From assembly GCF_011043775.1 (NCBI RefSeq), contig NZ_JAAKXY010000005.1, forward strand, positions 496,001-560,000: a DNA stretch of 64,000 nucleotides. Direction: 5' to 3'. Under the pieces are notes generated by a model. The model was not told the DNA's origin, ran no database searches, and saw only the letters and a list, made by a program, of their open reading frames with translations. This document shows, piece after piece, positions 34,452 to 43,212 of the stretch. Both the position numbers and the translations under genes were made by a program. The stretch is from Natronolimnobius sp. AArcel1. GTDB lineage: Archaea; Halobacteriota; Halobacteria; Halobacteriales; Natrialbaceae. Numbering within the stretch: the first letter of the stretch is position 1; the number at the start of each line of letters is the position of its first letter.

Positions 34452-35747
34452 TGTACTACGCTTACAAATACCGCCTCAAGCCGTCCGACGCCCACCGCGA
34501 GGAGTTGGACCGCCACCGAGAATTTGTAGGCAACTGTACAACCACACGCACACCGCCTCAACGAATACCAAGACGAACACGACGAACTGCCGTCCATGAC
34601 CACGCTTCGGTCGGAACTCCCCGACCTCAAGAAGTGGTGGGACGGCCTTTCGGACGTGTATTCGAAAGTTCTCCAAACCGTCGTGGAACGCCTGTTCGAC
34701 AATCTCAAAAGACTCTCCAAACTCAAGGAGAACGGCTACGGCGTCGGTCAACTCAAGTGGAAGCCGCCACGGGAGTTCCGTAGTTTCACGTACAGTCAGT
34801 CTGGCTTCAAGCTCGACAAAAAGGGCGGTCAGACTGTCCTGTCCCTCTCGAAACTCGCGGATATACCGATTCGGCTCCACCGCGCGATCCCCCGACGTTC
34901 ACAAGAGCGACAGCTCTTGTGCAGCCCATCAGAAATCCCCGATTTCTGAGGACGACGCCACGCTCAAGCAGGTCACGGTCAAGAAGGAACCGACGGGCGA
35001 GTGGTTCGCCACGTTCGGCGTCGAAATGGACCGTGAACCACCTGAACTGCCCGAAAATCCCGAGAATTGCGTCGGCATCGACGTAGGGATTCTCAAGTAC
35101 GCCCACAATACCGACGGCATGGCAGTCGGGTCTCTCGACCTCTCGGACGAACGTAAACACTTGGAACGAGAGCAACGGAAACTCTCGTGCAAGCAACACG
35201 GGTCGAACAACTACGAGAAGCAACGGCGTCGAGTCGCGGAGTGTCACGCCGACCTCCGTCGGAAGCGCCGCGACTTCTTAAACAAGCTCTCGGCGTACTA
35301 TGCTCGGGAGTACGGCCTTGTGCGGTCGAAGACCTGAACGTGAAGGGGATGATGGAGTCGCCGTCGAACAGCCGCAACACCGCATCAGCGGCATGGCGAA
35401 CGTTCCTCTCGTTGCTCAAATACAAGTGTGAGCGCGAGGGGACACACTTCGTGACGGTCAACCCGAGAGGGACAACCAAGGAGTGTGCGTCCTGTGGCGT
35501 TTCGACGGACAAGCCGTTGTGGGTCCATGAACACTCCTTTCTCGCCTGTGGGTTTGAGGCGGACAGGGATGCAAATGCAGCGTGGAATATTCTTTCTCGC
35601 GGCCTCGAAGACGTAGGAGTGGGATACTCCGAATCAACGCCTGTGGAGACTGCGTTCCCTGTGGATACGCCCGTATCTGCAAAGCGCGTCGTGGAAGCAG
35701 AAAGCCCTACCCTCAAGGAGCGAACGGCGTCAACCGTGAGCGAGTAG
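34451..35747 (+). pseudogene. tnpB with several frameshifts and a hairpin insertion
   Basis: Fragments in different frames: 34451 'MYYAYKYRLKPSDAHREEL'; 34596-34892 'MTTLRSELPDLKKWWDGL' to 'RLHRAIP'; 34951-35325 'DDATLKQVTVKKEPTGEWF' with RuvC-I 'VGIDVGILKYAHN'; and from about 35325 'VEDLNVKGMMESPS', the CASCG zinc ribbon and 'EADRDANAAWNILSRG'. Frame changes lie near 34525, at the insertion 34893-34950 and near 35318 (one base missing in CTTGTG-GTCGAAGAC). It is the reference for recognising the remnant at 16560-18905. Confidence 0.85.
34893..34954. repeat. Paired-hairpin insertion 4 inside tnpB, flanked by GACG
   Basis: About 53-58 bases separate the codons for '...RAIP' and 'DDATLK...'. 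Stems: CACAAGAGC/GCTCTTGTG (34900-34921) and TCAGAAATC/GATTTCTGA (34929-34949). GACG occurs at 34894-34897 and again at 34951-34954. The insertion shifts the reading frame. Confidence 0.65.
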
Positions 35748-35866
35748 GGTAGTTCACCGGAGCGTACGGCCTTCACCCTCGGGGTCAAGCCCCGACGCTC
35801 AGCCTGCTCCGCCTGTAGAACGGGAGTTTCAGTGTGGCGCTATAGACAATGTCACTCTTGACTGGG

Positions 35867-36124
35867 TCAGGATTTCTGTTGTTCACGCCACGCCAACACT
35901 AGGACTGCAATACAGAAAGGCACAACAAGACCCACAAAACGTGCCCAATGTGTACTGGCGTCCCCAGGAAAAACGTCAGATAGGGAGATTAGCCAGAAGA
36001 ATCCGAACCACAATACTCCGGAGACAGCGAACACGTACCACCAGAAGACACGACGCAGTAGCTGAAAATAGGCACCCTTCTGGTTGTCCCCGGTGAACCA
36101 CCGCATGAGTGTTACTCTACCCAT
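35867..36124 (-). CDS. Small two-helix membrane protein, unknown
   Basis: 85 residues with two hydrophobic helices (about 28-50 and 63-80), aromatic-rich ('FWWYVFAVSGVLWFGFFWL') and a basic N-terminus. No family recognised. It stands alone between two IS remnants. Confidence 0.55.
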   Translation of the reverse strand: MGRVTLMRWFTGDNQKGAYFQLLRRVFWWYVFAVSGVLWFGFFWLISLSDVFPGDASTHWARFVGLVVPFCIAVLVLAWREQQKS

Positions 36125-36597
36125 ATGTATTTTGAAAGTTGTTTATATATGAAGATTTCTGTATGGCTTACTTTCGTCGACGAGAGGATTTAAAGAGTGT
36201 CGTGATTATCCGCCGATCAACCAGTAAAGTACCACGGGTCGGGTGACCCGTGGAACTCTCGCTGTACTCTTTAGAGTCCGCTACTCGAGAGTTGCCTCTC
36301 TGTTGGATTCCGCCCCCTACCTGCGCCGGGACCGCCACTGCGGTCGTCAGCCTTGGTTCTGGCCAGCAACGGATAGCGTCGTTTAGGACTGAGAGAGTCT
36401 CGGTTCTGCGGACTCGAACTGCAAGCGGCGGAACCGCCGTCCCACAACGTTCTCAAGTCAGAATATAAATTCAAGTTTGTGGATATATTCGAGAGGAACC
36501 GGCACATCTATCCACTTGTTATCCAATAGTGTTTACGGGAGTAGAAGAAAATAATCGCTTCTGAGATCCGAACACGACTCTGAGAAAACTGACACTA
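36125..36597. other. No gene; A-type IS remnant and structured stretch
   Basis: The first 100 bases are A/T-rich. From 36231 to about 36440 there are four hairpins in a row (see the remnant entry), then an A/T-rich leader to the next kinase gene. Confidence 0.6.
36231..36440 (-). pseudogene. Remnant of element-A-type tnpB end plus right end
   Basis: On the minus strand CCTAAACGAC and GGCGGAATCCAAC echo the tnpB tail of element A, followed by its palindrome at 36231-36252. Between GGCGGAATCC and the palindrome sits a nested hairpin absent from element A: AACTCTCG/CGAGAGTT (36253-36292) around ACTCT-TT-AGAGT. Further stems are GACCGC/GCGGTC (36330-36345) and CGGCGG-AA-CCGCCG (36426-36439). Confidence 0.5.
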
Positions 36598-36603
36598 TTG
36601 CCG

Positions 36604-38352
36604 ATGATGATCTTTGATAGTCCGTCGACGCTGGTGGTTATGAAACTCATCCTCGTAGTAACGATTGCTGTTGGCGTTTCGGGCGGACTACTCGCATGGC
36701 GGGAGCGGCCACAACCCGGTGCTGTGCCGCTGGCGTTTCTCCTGGCCGGTCAGGCATGGTGGTCTGCAACCCTCTTTTTTCGAATCACCGCAACAGAGAT
36801 GTCAGAGAAAATCTTCTGGGTCGACGTTTCCTGGATTGGGATCGGTATCATCCCCGTTGCCTGGCTGTTGTTCTCACTGGAGTACACGGGGTACAGCCAG
36901 TACGTCAAACCACGGTTTATCGCGCTCTTGTTAATCGTGCCCCTGATTACGGCGGTGCTCGGTTTGACAGACGGGTATCATGGCCTGTTGTATACTGATT
37001 CGATGCTGGTTGACCAGAACGGGGTTTCCATCCTCGATCGCAGCCCTGGTATCTGGTTTTGGGTGATTGCTGGCTATACCTATCTTCTCGGATTGATCGG
37101 TGCATTCCCATTGCTGCTGTTCATCACAAGCCAGGTCAACACCTTCCGAGGGCAGAGTCTCCTGCTTCTCGGCGGTCTGATCGTGCCCTGGGCTACGAAT
37201 GTGTTGTTCGTTTTGGATGGACTCCCAACGGCCGGAATCGACCCCACTCCGATTGCATTTTCGATTACCGGTGTCGCATACCTCAGTGCGCTGACCCAGT
37301 ACCAACTGTTTGGAACGAATCCGACGCCGATCCGACAGGCACGCCGAACGGTGTTCAACCAAATGCAAGAAGGGGCGATGGTATTGGATCAACACGATAA
37401 TGTAGTCGAAGTGAATAAGAGGGCAGCGGCGATTCTCGAGGTGGATCCGTCTACTGTACTGGGACGTCCGATAACAACTGTCCTCCCAAACCTCGCTGTC
37501 GCACTCGACGATCAGTCACAAGGGGGGCAAACAGTCTTGCGTCCCAACGACGGGGTTGGCGGATACGATATATCCGTGAATCAACTAGTCGACGATCGAG
37601 ATCGTGGTATCGGACGGATCGTTACGTTACACGACATCAGCGATCACCTGCGCCAGCAACAGCGACTCGAAGTGCTTCATCGCGTGTTCCGGCACAATCT
37701 CCGGACGAATATGCAGGTTATTCTCGGAACCGTCGATACGTTGGACGAGTATGACGAGACGCAAGCAGCGCATGTGCGCCAGAGCGCCTCTGAGATCAAT
37801 CAACTCAGTGAGAACATACTGACCGTGCTCGATATATTTAAGCAGCAACGGACACCCACACAAACGGTATCGCTTAGGTCGTTACTGGACGATTCCATTG
37901 CGACAGTTCGAACCAACTATCCTGAGACGACCGTTCACAGCGATATCGATTCCGCCGAGCAGTGTGTCGACAGCGTGTTCAGCGAGGTGATTTTTAACGT
38001 CCTCGAGAATGCGGCAGAACACAATACGAGCCCAGATCCATGGATTCAGGTCTCTGTTGATGCCGACGATGAGTCCGCACGGATCGTAGTCACTGACAAC
38101 GGACCTGGTATTGATGACCAGGAACTTGCTCTCATACAAGACGGTGTGGAAACACCGCTAAAACACGGCAGTGGCTTCGGGCTCGCGTTGATCGTCTGGG
38201 GAACAGAGATTGCTGGCGGAGCAGTGTCTTTCGAAGAAAATGATCCGACAGGTACGACCGTTATCATCGAGGTACCGGTTCTTGCCGACACAGAGGCAAG
38301 TTCCGAGGTATCGCCGTCTGACGAGCGGAACCTGTTCGGTGCTTCTGGCTAA
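36604..38352 (+). CDS. Membrane histidine kinase with 7-helix N-terminal domain and PAS
   Basis: 582 residues from the ATG at 36604 (a TTG six bases earlier is less likely). Seven hydrophobic helices in residues 10-225 match the 7TM histidine-kinase sensor module ('WVDVSWIGIGIIPVAWLLF'). A short PAS domain (about 245-350) follows. The HisKA box is of the variant 'VFRHNLRTNMQVILG', and the HATPase has 'VLENAAEHN', 'VTDNGPGI' and 'GSGFGLALIVWGTEIAGG'. The H-N-L-R-T-N-M variant distinguishes it from the S-H-D-L-R-N-P kinases elsewhere here. The fragment at 30337-30417 is the tail of a relative. Confidence 0.92.
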   Translation: MMIFDSPSTLVVMKLILVVTIAVGVSGGLLAWRERPQPGAVPLAFLLAGQAWWSATLFFRITATEMSEKIFWVDVSWIGIGIIPVAWLLFSLEYTGYSQYVKPRFIALLLIVPLITAVLGLTDGYHGLLYTDSMLVDQNGVSILDRSPGIWFWVIAGYTYLLGLIGAFPLLLFITSQVNTFRGQSLLLLGGLIVPWATNVLFVLDGLPTAGIDPTPIAFSITGVAYLSALTQYQLFGTNPTPIRQARRTVFNQMQEGAMVLDQHDNVVEVNKRAAAILEVDPSTVLGRPITTVLPNLAVALDDQSQGGQTVLRPNDGVGGYDISVNQLVDDRDRGIGRIVTLHDISDHLRQQQRLEVLHRVFRHNLRTNMQVILGTVDTLDEYDETQAAHVRQSASEINQLSENILTVLDIFKQQRTPTQTVSLRSLLDDSIATVRTNYPETTVHSDIDSAEQCVDSVFSEVIFNVLENAAEHNTSPDPWIQVSVDADDESARIVVTDNGPGIDDQELALIQDGVETPLKHGSGFGLALIVWGTEIAGGAVSFEENDPTGTTVIIEVPVLADTEASSEVSPSDERNLFGASG

Positions 38353-38379
38353 GTCGCCAACGGATGACCGATCAACAGA

Positions 38380-39312
38380 TCACAAGAGTGTGAACAGTAC
38401 GAGCAGCGCGAACACGGGCAATCGTGTACATTCTGCGCTGATCGACAACCATCGCTCGTCGATCCGACCGATAGCCCCAGTCACCCCGAGCAAGCAGACG
38501 AGTCCAACCGAAAGTACGCCGGCTGCCATCGCTGTCACGTATCCTTCGATCACGCCGTAGCCGAGAATGGAACCTGTGAGAAGTGTGATTCCGTATAACG
38601 CGTGTCGCGTGCGGGTAACACTGAGTACGGTCGGCAGTGTCGATACGCCGCGTGCCCGATCGCTTTTGATATCACGCACGTTCGCAATTTCCGTATTGAC
38701 GAAAGTCGCCAGGACAAAGTAACCGAAGATGACGCCGGCGGCCGGAGTTACCGTCGCGTTCGCGTATGCAACCGGAAGCAATACAATCGTCAGAGACCAC
38801 GCCGTTGCGACAAGAGTTGAATTGACGAAGAGGACGTCCTTCAACCGCTGAATTGGCAGAGACGATGTCGAAATCCAATCCATGGCGTACAGTACCCAAA
38901 CGACACCAGGAAACAGCGTCAGTCCAAACGCGAGCGGGCCGCCGAGCGCTGCGAGTGCGACAGCGAGGCCGTACGCCAGTGCGGACAGCACATATAACGG
39001 ATGTCGATACCGGCGAACGAACGCAGTTCGCTGTGGGTTCGATGCTGCATCGCTTTCGAGATCGAGGAGTCGATCGTTCGTGTAGATGGTGAACGTAATG
39101 AGCCCAACCACGATCGGGGCTGGAGACAACGGCAGTGACAACAGCGACATTACGATGATCACTTCGGCGACTGCGATGAACGCCAAGTACGCCGAACTGT
39201 ATACGAACGGTTTCCAGACTCGTTCACTGTAGTCACGCAATCGTTTGAAATGACTATTGTTTGTAGTTTGATGATGCGTTACTTCTCTCCAAGTTGGTGG
39301 TTCGGATGCCAT
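38380..39312 (-). CDS. UbiA-family prenyltransferase
   Basis: 310 residues, about eight to nine transmembrane helices. The two UbiA metal-diphosphate motifs are present: N-D-R-L-L-D in 'IYTNDRLLDLESDAA' and D-x-x-x-D in 'NVRDIKSDRARGVSTLP'. Haloarchaeal members make archaeol lipids, menaquinone or chlorophyll/carotenoid-like products. The substrate cannot be fixed here, and there is no pathway context. It converges on the membrane kinase gene with a 27-base gap. Confidence 0.88.
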   Translation of the reverse strand: MASEPPTWREVTHHQTTNNSHFKRLRDYSERVWKPFVYSSAYLAFIAVAEVIIVMSLLSLPLSPAPIVVGLITFTIYTNDRLLDLESDAASNPQRTAFVRRYRHPLYVLSALAYGLAVALAALGGPLAFGLTLFPGVVWVLYAMDWISTSSLPIQRLKDVLFVNSTLVATAWSLTIVLLPVAYANATVTPAAGVIFGYFVLATFVNTEIANVRDIKSDRARGVSTLPTVLSVTRTRHALYGITLLTGSILGYGVIEGYVTAMAAGVLSVGLVCLLGVTGAIGRIDERWLSISAECTRLPVFALLVLFTLL

Positions 39313-39457
39313 TGTTTTCGCTCGAGTTCATTTATTCTCAAAATATTTAAAACTTCTTACATTTTAGATGTTTTTATTGCCACTGGGGGAAAAGTGTCAA
39401 AGGGTATTAAACTGATGGCGATTCGAGAAGCCAGTTGGCTGCGTGGGCTTTGACCAT

Positions 39458-39570
39458 GGGAATGACTGCGTCGGAGTCGATTCATTAAAAGGACATGTTG
39501 AGGAGGAGAATGCAGATGACCTTGAACGAATTCGGGAAGCAACAGAAGATGCGGTATCGTTGACTATGTA
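39458..39570 (+). pseudogene. Possible histidine-kinase dimerisation-helix fragment
   Basis: An open frame of about 38 codons reads N-D-C-V-G-V, then 'LKGHVEEENADDLERIRE' and 'ATEDAVSLT', resembling the second HisKA helix of kinases of the 36604 type. No upstream or downstream kinase sequence is visible and the frame runs into the next gene's tail antisense. Low confidence. Confidence 0.35.
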
Positions 39571-39585
39571 TACTAGAAATATGTG

Positions 39586-40314
39586 CTATCGAAGAGGCCG
39601 TGCAATATTATTCAAAATCTTAGATTCTGCTTTTCGAAGATGCTCTAAAAAGGTTGTTTTCGTAATTTCCATGTGTGTTGCAAGTTCACGTGCGGTAACC
39701 TCCCGAGGCCATTCATAGTATCCATTTTGCCGTGCAAATTCAAACATTTTCCACTGTCGTTCTGTTAGTTGATTTGCAAGCGGTTCTGTCGTGGGATTAC
39801 TCCGACTAACCGAAATGATTCGATTCATTTCAATCATTGCGTCTTTTTCTTGGCGAATTTCTGTGAGTGATTCCCTAATAGCCTCTCTATTATGATGACC
39901 GACGAGTGACCATTCTTCTTGTCCATTTCTAATGTTTGTCGGACCATCATAAATGAAACCACGCGAGATAAATGCATCATCAATACTATTGTTACTTTGG
40001 TATTCAACGAAGATATCACGAGACATATTTCCAGGGAATTTAACCGAACTAGATTGGATTCCAAACACCTTCTGAATCTCTTGGACAGACCGCGTTAATT
40101 TTGATTCTTTGGTTTTAGTAATGAGAGAGTCGACTTCATCTGCACTGTCTCCGTAGACAGTGAATAGACCCTTTGCAACTCCTCCAGTTGTTTCATATGC
40201 ACCATGTCCTAGTAATCCAGCCTCCACGTCTTCTGTTACTTGAAGTGTCCAGCAGTTTGGATGCCAAACATTAAGTGAGAGGTGAACCAGTTCCCCGGTG
40301 TTATCAGTATCCAT
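39586..40314 (-). CDS. Bat-type HTH regulator (bacterio-opsin activator HTH family)
   Basis: 242 residues. The C-terminal HTH_10 domain is clear: 'LTERQWKMFEFARQNGYYEW', 'REVTARELATHMEITKTTF', 'LEHLRKAESKI'. The N-terminal 170 residues form the sensor-like domain usual for haloarchaeal Bat-like regulators, with 'YGDSADEVDSL'. The A/T-rich codon use differs from the high-GC genes to the right. Target unknown. Confidence 0.85.
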   Translation of the reverse strand: MDTDNTGELVHLSLNVWHPNCWTLQVTEDVEAGLLGHGAYETTGGVAKGLFTVYGDSADEVDSLITKTKESKLTRSVQEIQKVFGIQSSSVKFPGNMSRDIFVEYQSNNSIDDAFISRGFIYDGPTNIRNGQEEWSLVGHHNREAIRESLTEIRQEKDAMIEMNRIISVSRSNPTTEPLANQLTERQWKMFEFARQNGYYEWPREVTARELATHMEITKTTFLEHLRKAESKILNNIARPLR

Positions 40315-40490
40315 AAGTTATACTAACACACTAATCCCCGAGCGATATAAAATTGATTATCGAAATATATTTTTCCAATATATTGTATATTCATTGTATC
40401 TTCAACCCATTATATGGGTTACTTTGAAGAGAAGGTGGTATAAAACTTTATCATAAATTTTGTTGGAGAGGAGTAGAGGAAACACAGGGT

Positions 40491-41585
40491 TTAGTAAGGT
40501 ACCTCGAGTGTTACCGTCTCGGTATCGTCGGGCGCGACCGTTACGTCAGTCGTCGTCTGTGTGTCGGCGACTGCGTAGGCCAGCGACGCGGTGTGGGACT
40601 CAGAATCATCGTTCGTGACCGTCGCTTCGGCCGTGATCTGATCGCCAGGTTCGGCCTCGGACGGGAACTGACTCTCAGCAAGGTCGAGCGTTCCGTTAGT
40701 CGGCGTAGAGTCGTCACCCTCGACTTCGACCTCGGTTTCGGCGGTCGCGTTCCCGGCCATCGCAGTCACGTCAACCGCGCTGGCGTCTGCTGGGATGGAG
40801 ACCGCTGACTCGAGCGTCGTCGTTTCACCGGGCTCAAGGGCGAACTCAGACGTGTCGACCGACTGGCCATCGCTCTCGAGGTCGAGCGTTCGCTCGAGCG
40901 GTTCGTCCCCGGGGTTCGTCGCGGTAACCTCGAGGTGAGCCTCGTCGTCAGTTACGTTTTGCACCTCGAGGTCGAGTTCAGGATCAGTGCCGGAATCGAA
41001 ACCGTCGTCATCGTCCGGCGACGACGCGGAGAGTCCGGTTTCACCCCCATCGTCGTTTCCGTCTCCAACCTGCACCGTCGCCGTATCCGTCGCGCTGATT
41101 TCGTAGCGGTCGACGTCGGCATCCGTCAACTCCGTAACGTCATCAACCGCGAGAGTCGCTGTTCCGTCGGTCTCCCCTTCAAGTTCAACCTCGAAGATGT
41201 CGATCTCCTCAGCTGGGTCGTGAGTCGCCTCAAGCAAGGCAGCACCGACCGAGACCTCATCGTCGTCGTGGTCAATAGTTGTCATCGGCCCGGAATCACC
41301 CTCGGCCAGGATCTCGATATCTCCGACCGTCGCAGCGTCACCTTCGAGTGAGAGCGTCAGTTCATACGCGCTGATTCCCTCTGTCGCGCCTTCAACGACG
41401 ACAGTCGCCGGGGCGGACTCGTTCGGTTCGAGGTCATCAGGTGGGACGACAGCGATCTCAACGGAATTACCATCCGTTTCCTCGAGTTCGTCGACAGCCT
41501 GTACGAGGCCAATTGAAGCCGTGAGCGAAAGGACGAGTACGCCGGCGACGAGGACGGCTACCAGCTGCGTTCGTGGCCGACGCAT
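40491..41585 (-). CDS. Secreted acidic protein with cohesin-like and CARDB-like domains
   Basis: 364 residues. Signal peptide at 1-30. A cohesin/BACON-like beta domain covers about 38-170 ('GISAYELTLSLEGD', 'VSVGAALLEATHDP', 'IDIFEVELEGETDG'). An acidic linker (175-205) leads to two CARDB-like beta domains (about 208-290 and 296-364). It ends at 'VTLEVPY' with no C-terminal helix or PGF motif, so it would be released or held by other proteins, or the 3' end was lost. Composition is high-GC, like region 5. Confidence 0.7.
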   Translation of the reverse strand: MRRPRTQLVAVLVAGVLVLSLTASIGLVQAVDELEETDGNSVEIAVVPPDDLEPNESAPATVVVEGATEGISAYELTLSLEGDAATVGDIEILAEGDSGPMTTIDHDDDEVSVGAALLEATHDPAEEIDIFEVELEGETDGTATLAVDDVTELTDADVDRYEISATDTATVQVGDGNDDGGETGLSASSPDDDDGFDSGTDPELDLEVQNVTDDEAHLEVTATNPGDEPLERTLDLESDGQSVDTSEFALEPGETTTLESAVSIPADASAVDVTAMAGNATAETEVEVEGDDSTPTNGTLDLAESQFPSEAEPGDQITAEATVTNDDSESHTASLAYAVADTQTTTDVTVAPDDTETVTLEVPY

Positions 41586-41961
41586 CAGTCGTTCCCTCGT
41601 CGAAGGCGGTTGGTTCGACCAATCGATCGTAAACTGCGGTTCGGTGTCGCTCCGTCGCGTTCGACTCGAATTTCCCCCGTCACAGTATGCGATGGCATTT
41701 CGAGCCAGCTGTCATAATTCTATCCGATCGCGGTTTCGGTTGTAAGTCCAGCGGCTCGGCGAACGCTACGTCGCGGCAGTTGTTCGATTGATCGGCGCTT
41801 TCAGCATTACACAAGGTGGAGCCTCCGGCCTCAAGGAGCGACCGAAGCGTAGCGAAGGGGGCGAGTAGGCCGGAGAGGAAATCGACATGGTACGACACAA
41901 CCGGCATACTGCACCCGACTGACTCCCGGATATATAAGTACCGTCGGTACTTCTCTGACGT
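41586..41961. other. No gene; IS-end repeats upstream of an intact tnpB
   Basis: From 41586 to about 41815 nothing specific was seen. 41818-41880 is a solo right-end-like repeat. 41930-41952 holds TATATAAG and the palindrome AAGTACC-GTC-GGTACTT, probably the left-end hairpin and promoter of the following element. Confidence 0.5.
41818..41880 (+). repeat. Solo IS right-end-like repeat
   Basis: CTCCGGCC (41823-41830) pairs with GGCCGGAG (41868-41875). Between them CTCAAGGAGCG and GGCGAGTAGG match the right ends at 18850-18895 and 35712-35750. Confidence 0.5.
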
Positions 41962-43212
41962 ATGGACGTGCGTCGAACCGCCGTCGTGAAACTCGCCGTT
42001 TCCGACGAGCAACGCGACGCACTCCACCGAACCGCCGAGCAATACCTGTACTGCGCGAACCGAACCGCTGACTACTGTTGGTCCGAAATCTCTCCCACCG
42101 AGTGCAAGACCAACAAACGGCGGGTTCGTGACGCGCTCTACACCAAACTTCGAGAGGAGACAGACCTACAGGCACAACTCGTCCAAGCCGCCATCAAACG
42201 CGCCGTCGAAGCCGTCAAAGGCGTTATCGAACGGTGGAAGAAAGGACAGCGCGTCTCTTGCCCCTCGTTCACCGCCGAAACGATGGACTACGACACGCGA
42301 AGCGCGACGTTCTACCGTAACAAGGTGTCGCTGGCAACTGTTGAGGGCCGCGTCGAACCCACGTTCATTCTCCCGGCGGACAGCCCGACGCCATACGAGC
42401 GGTACGTTCTCTCCGAGGATTACGAGTTCCGCGAGAGTACGCTTCGGTACGACGCGGCCACCGACGAGTTTTACCTCAACATCTCGACTCGGCGGACAAA
42501 CGGCAACGACGCAGGGGTTTCGGAAGATACCGGGCACCCCGACCAAACGGTCCTCGGTATCGACCTCGGCGTCAACTCGTTGGCTGTCTCCTCAACCGGC
42601 ACGTTTTGGCAGGGAGATGACTACGACCATTGGTGTCGTGAGTTCGAGAAGCGGCGGGGTGAGTTGCAACAACGCGGCACGCAAGCCGCGCACAACGCTG
42701 TGCTTCGACTCGGAAAACGCGAAGAAGCATGGCGAAAACAGTACATCCACACCGTCGCTAACGAACTTGTGGGGGAAGCCGTCGAACACGACTGTGATGT
42801 TATCGCGTTCGAGGACTTGACCGATATTCGAGAGCGACTTCCGCAGGCGAAGTGGCATCACGTCTGGGCGTTTCGACGCCTGTTCGAGTTCGTCTCGTAC
42901 AAAGCGCCCGAGCAGGGCGTCTCCGTGGAGCAAGTTGAGCCCAACCACACGTCCCAACGCTGTTCGCGGACAGACTGCGGGTTCACGCACGACAGCAACC
43001 GCCACGGAGAACACTTTGAGTGCCAGAAGTGCGGCTACGAGGTGAACGCGGATTACAACGCCGCGAAGAACATCGGGCTACGCTATGCTCGGAAGCGGAC
43101 ACACAGACTCCGTTCCTCGCCCACGTCGAGGAGCGGAGACGCACAAGTAGACGTGCGTATAACTGGTGGGACACTGAACGGCGAGAGTCACCAGCCTATT
43201 GCTGGCAACTAA
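41962..43212 (+). CDS. tnpB: TnpB, putative RNA-guided endonuclease
   Basis: 416 residues, uninterrupted. RuvC-I Asp201 in 'VLGIDLGVNSLAVSSTG', RuvC-II Glu284 in 'IAFEDLTDIRERL', zinc ribbon Cys334/339/354/357 and RuvC-III Asp364 in 'NADYNAAKN', so all three catalytic acids are present. It is closest in the window to the interrupted tnpB of element A (compare 'RVSCPSFTAETMDYD' with 'QVSCPKFTAPTIKYD'). There is no partner transposase. Predicted role: cutting empty target sites using the omega-RNA encoded just downstream. Confidence 0.9.
   Translation: MDVRRTAVVKLAVSDEQRDALHRTAEQYLYCANRTADYCWSEISPTECKTNKRRVRDALYTKLREETDLQAQLVQAAIKRAVEAVKGVIERWKKGQRVSCPSFTAETMDYDTRSATFYRNKVSLATVEGRVEPTFILPADSPTPYERYVLSEDYEFRESTLRYDAATDEFYLNISTRRTNGNDAGVSEDTGHPDQTVLGIDLGVNSLAVSSTGTFWQGDDYDHWCREFEKRRGELQQRGTQAAHNAVLRLGKREEAWRKQYIHTVANELVGEAVEHDCDVIAFEDLTDIRERLPQAKWHHVWAFRRLFEFVSYKAPEQGVSVEQVEPNHTSQRCSRTDCGFTHDSNRHGEHFECQKCGYEVNADYNAAKNIGLRYARKRTHRLRSSPTSRSGDAQVDVRITGGTLNGESHQPIAGN

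Larger units (their letters stand above)
34236..35800 (+). mobile_element. Decayed IS200/IS605-type element, 5'-truncated
   Basis: Contains the tnpA fragment and a multiply frameshifted tnpB, and ends with GAGCGAGTAGGG then GTAGTTCAC (to about 35758). A terminal hairpin CGGGG-TCAA-CCCCG-type stem follows at 35779-35794. The left end was deleted up to the kinase stop codon. Confidence 0.75.

Noticed and set aside
35093..35788. 231-codon minus-strand frame opposite the decayed tnpB
   Set aside because: Shadow of tnpB coding sequence; Arg/Ser-rich product typical of antisense frames.
40491..41585. PGF-CTERM-type surface protein
   Set aside because: The secreted protein has no PGF motif or final hydrophobic helix, so it was not called an archaeosortase substrate.
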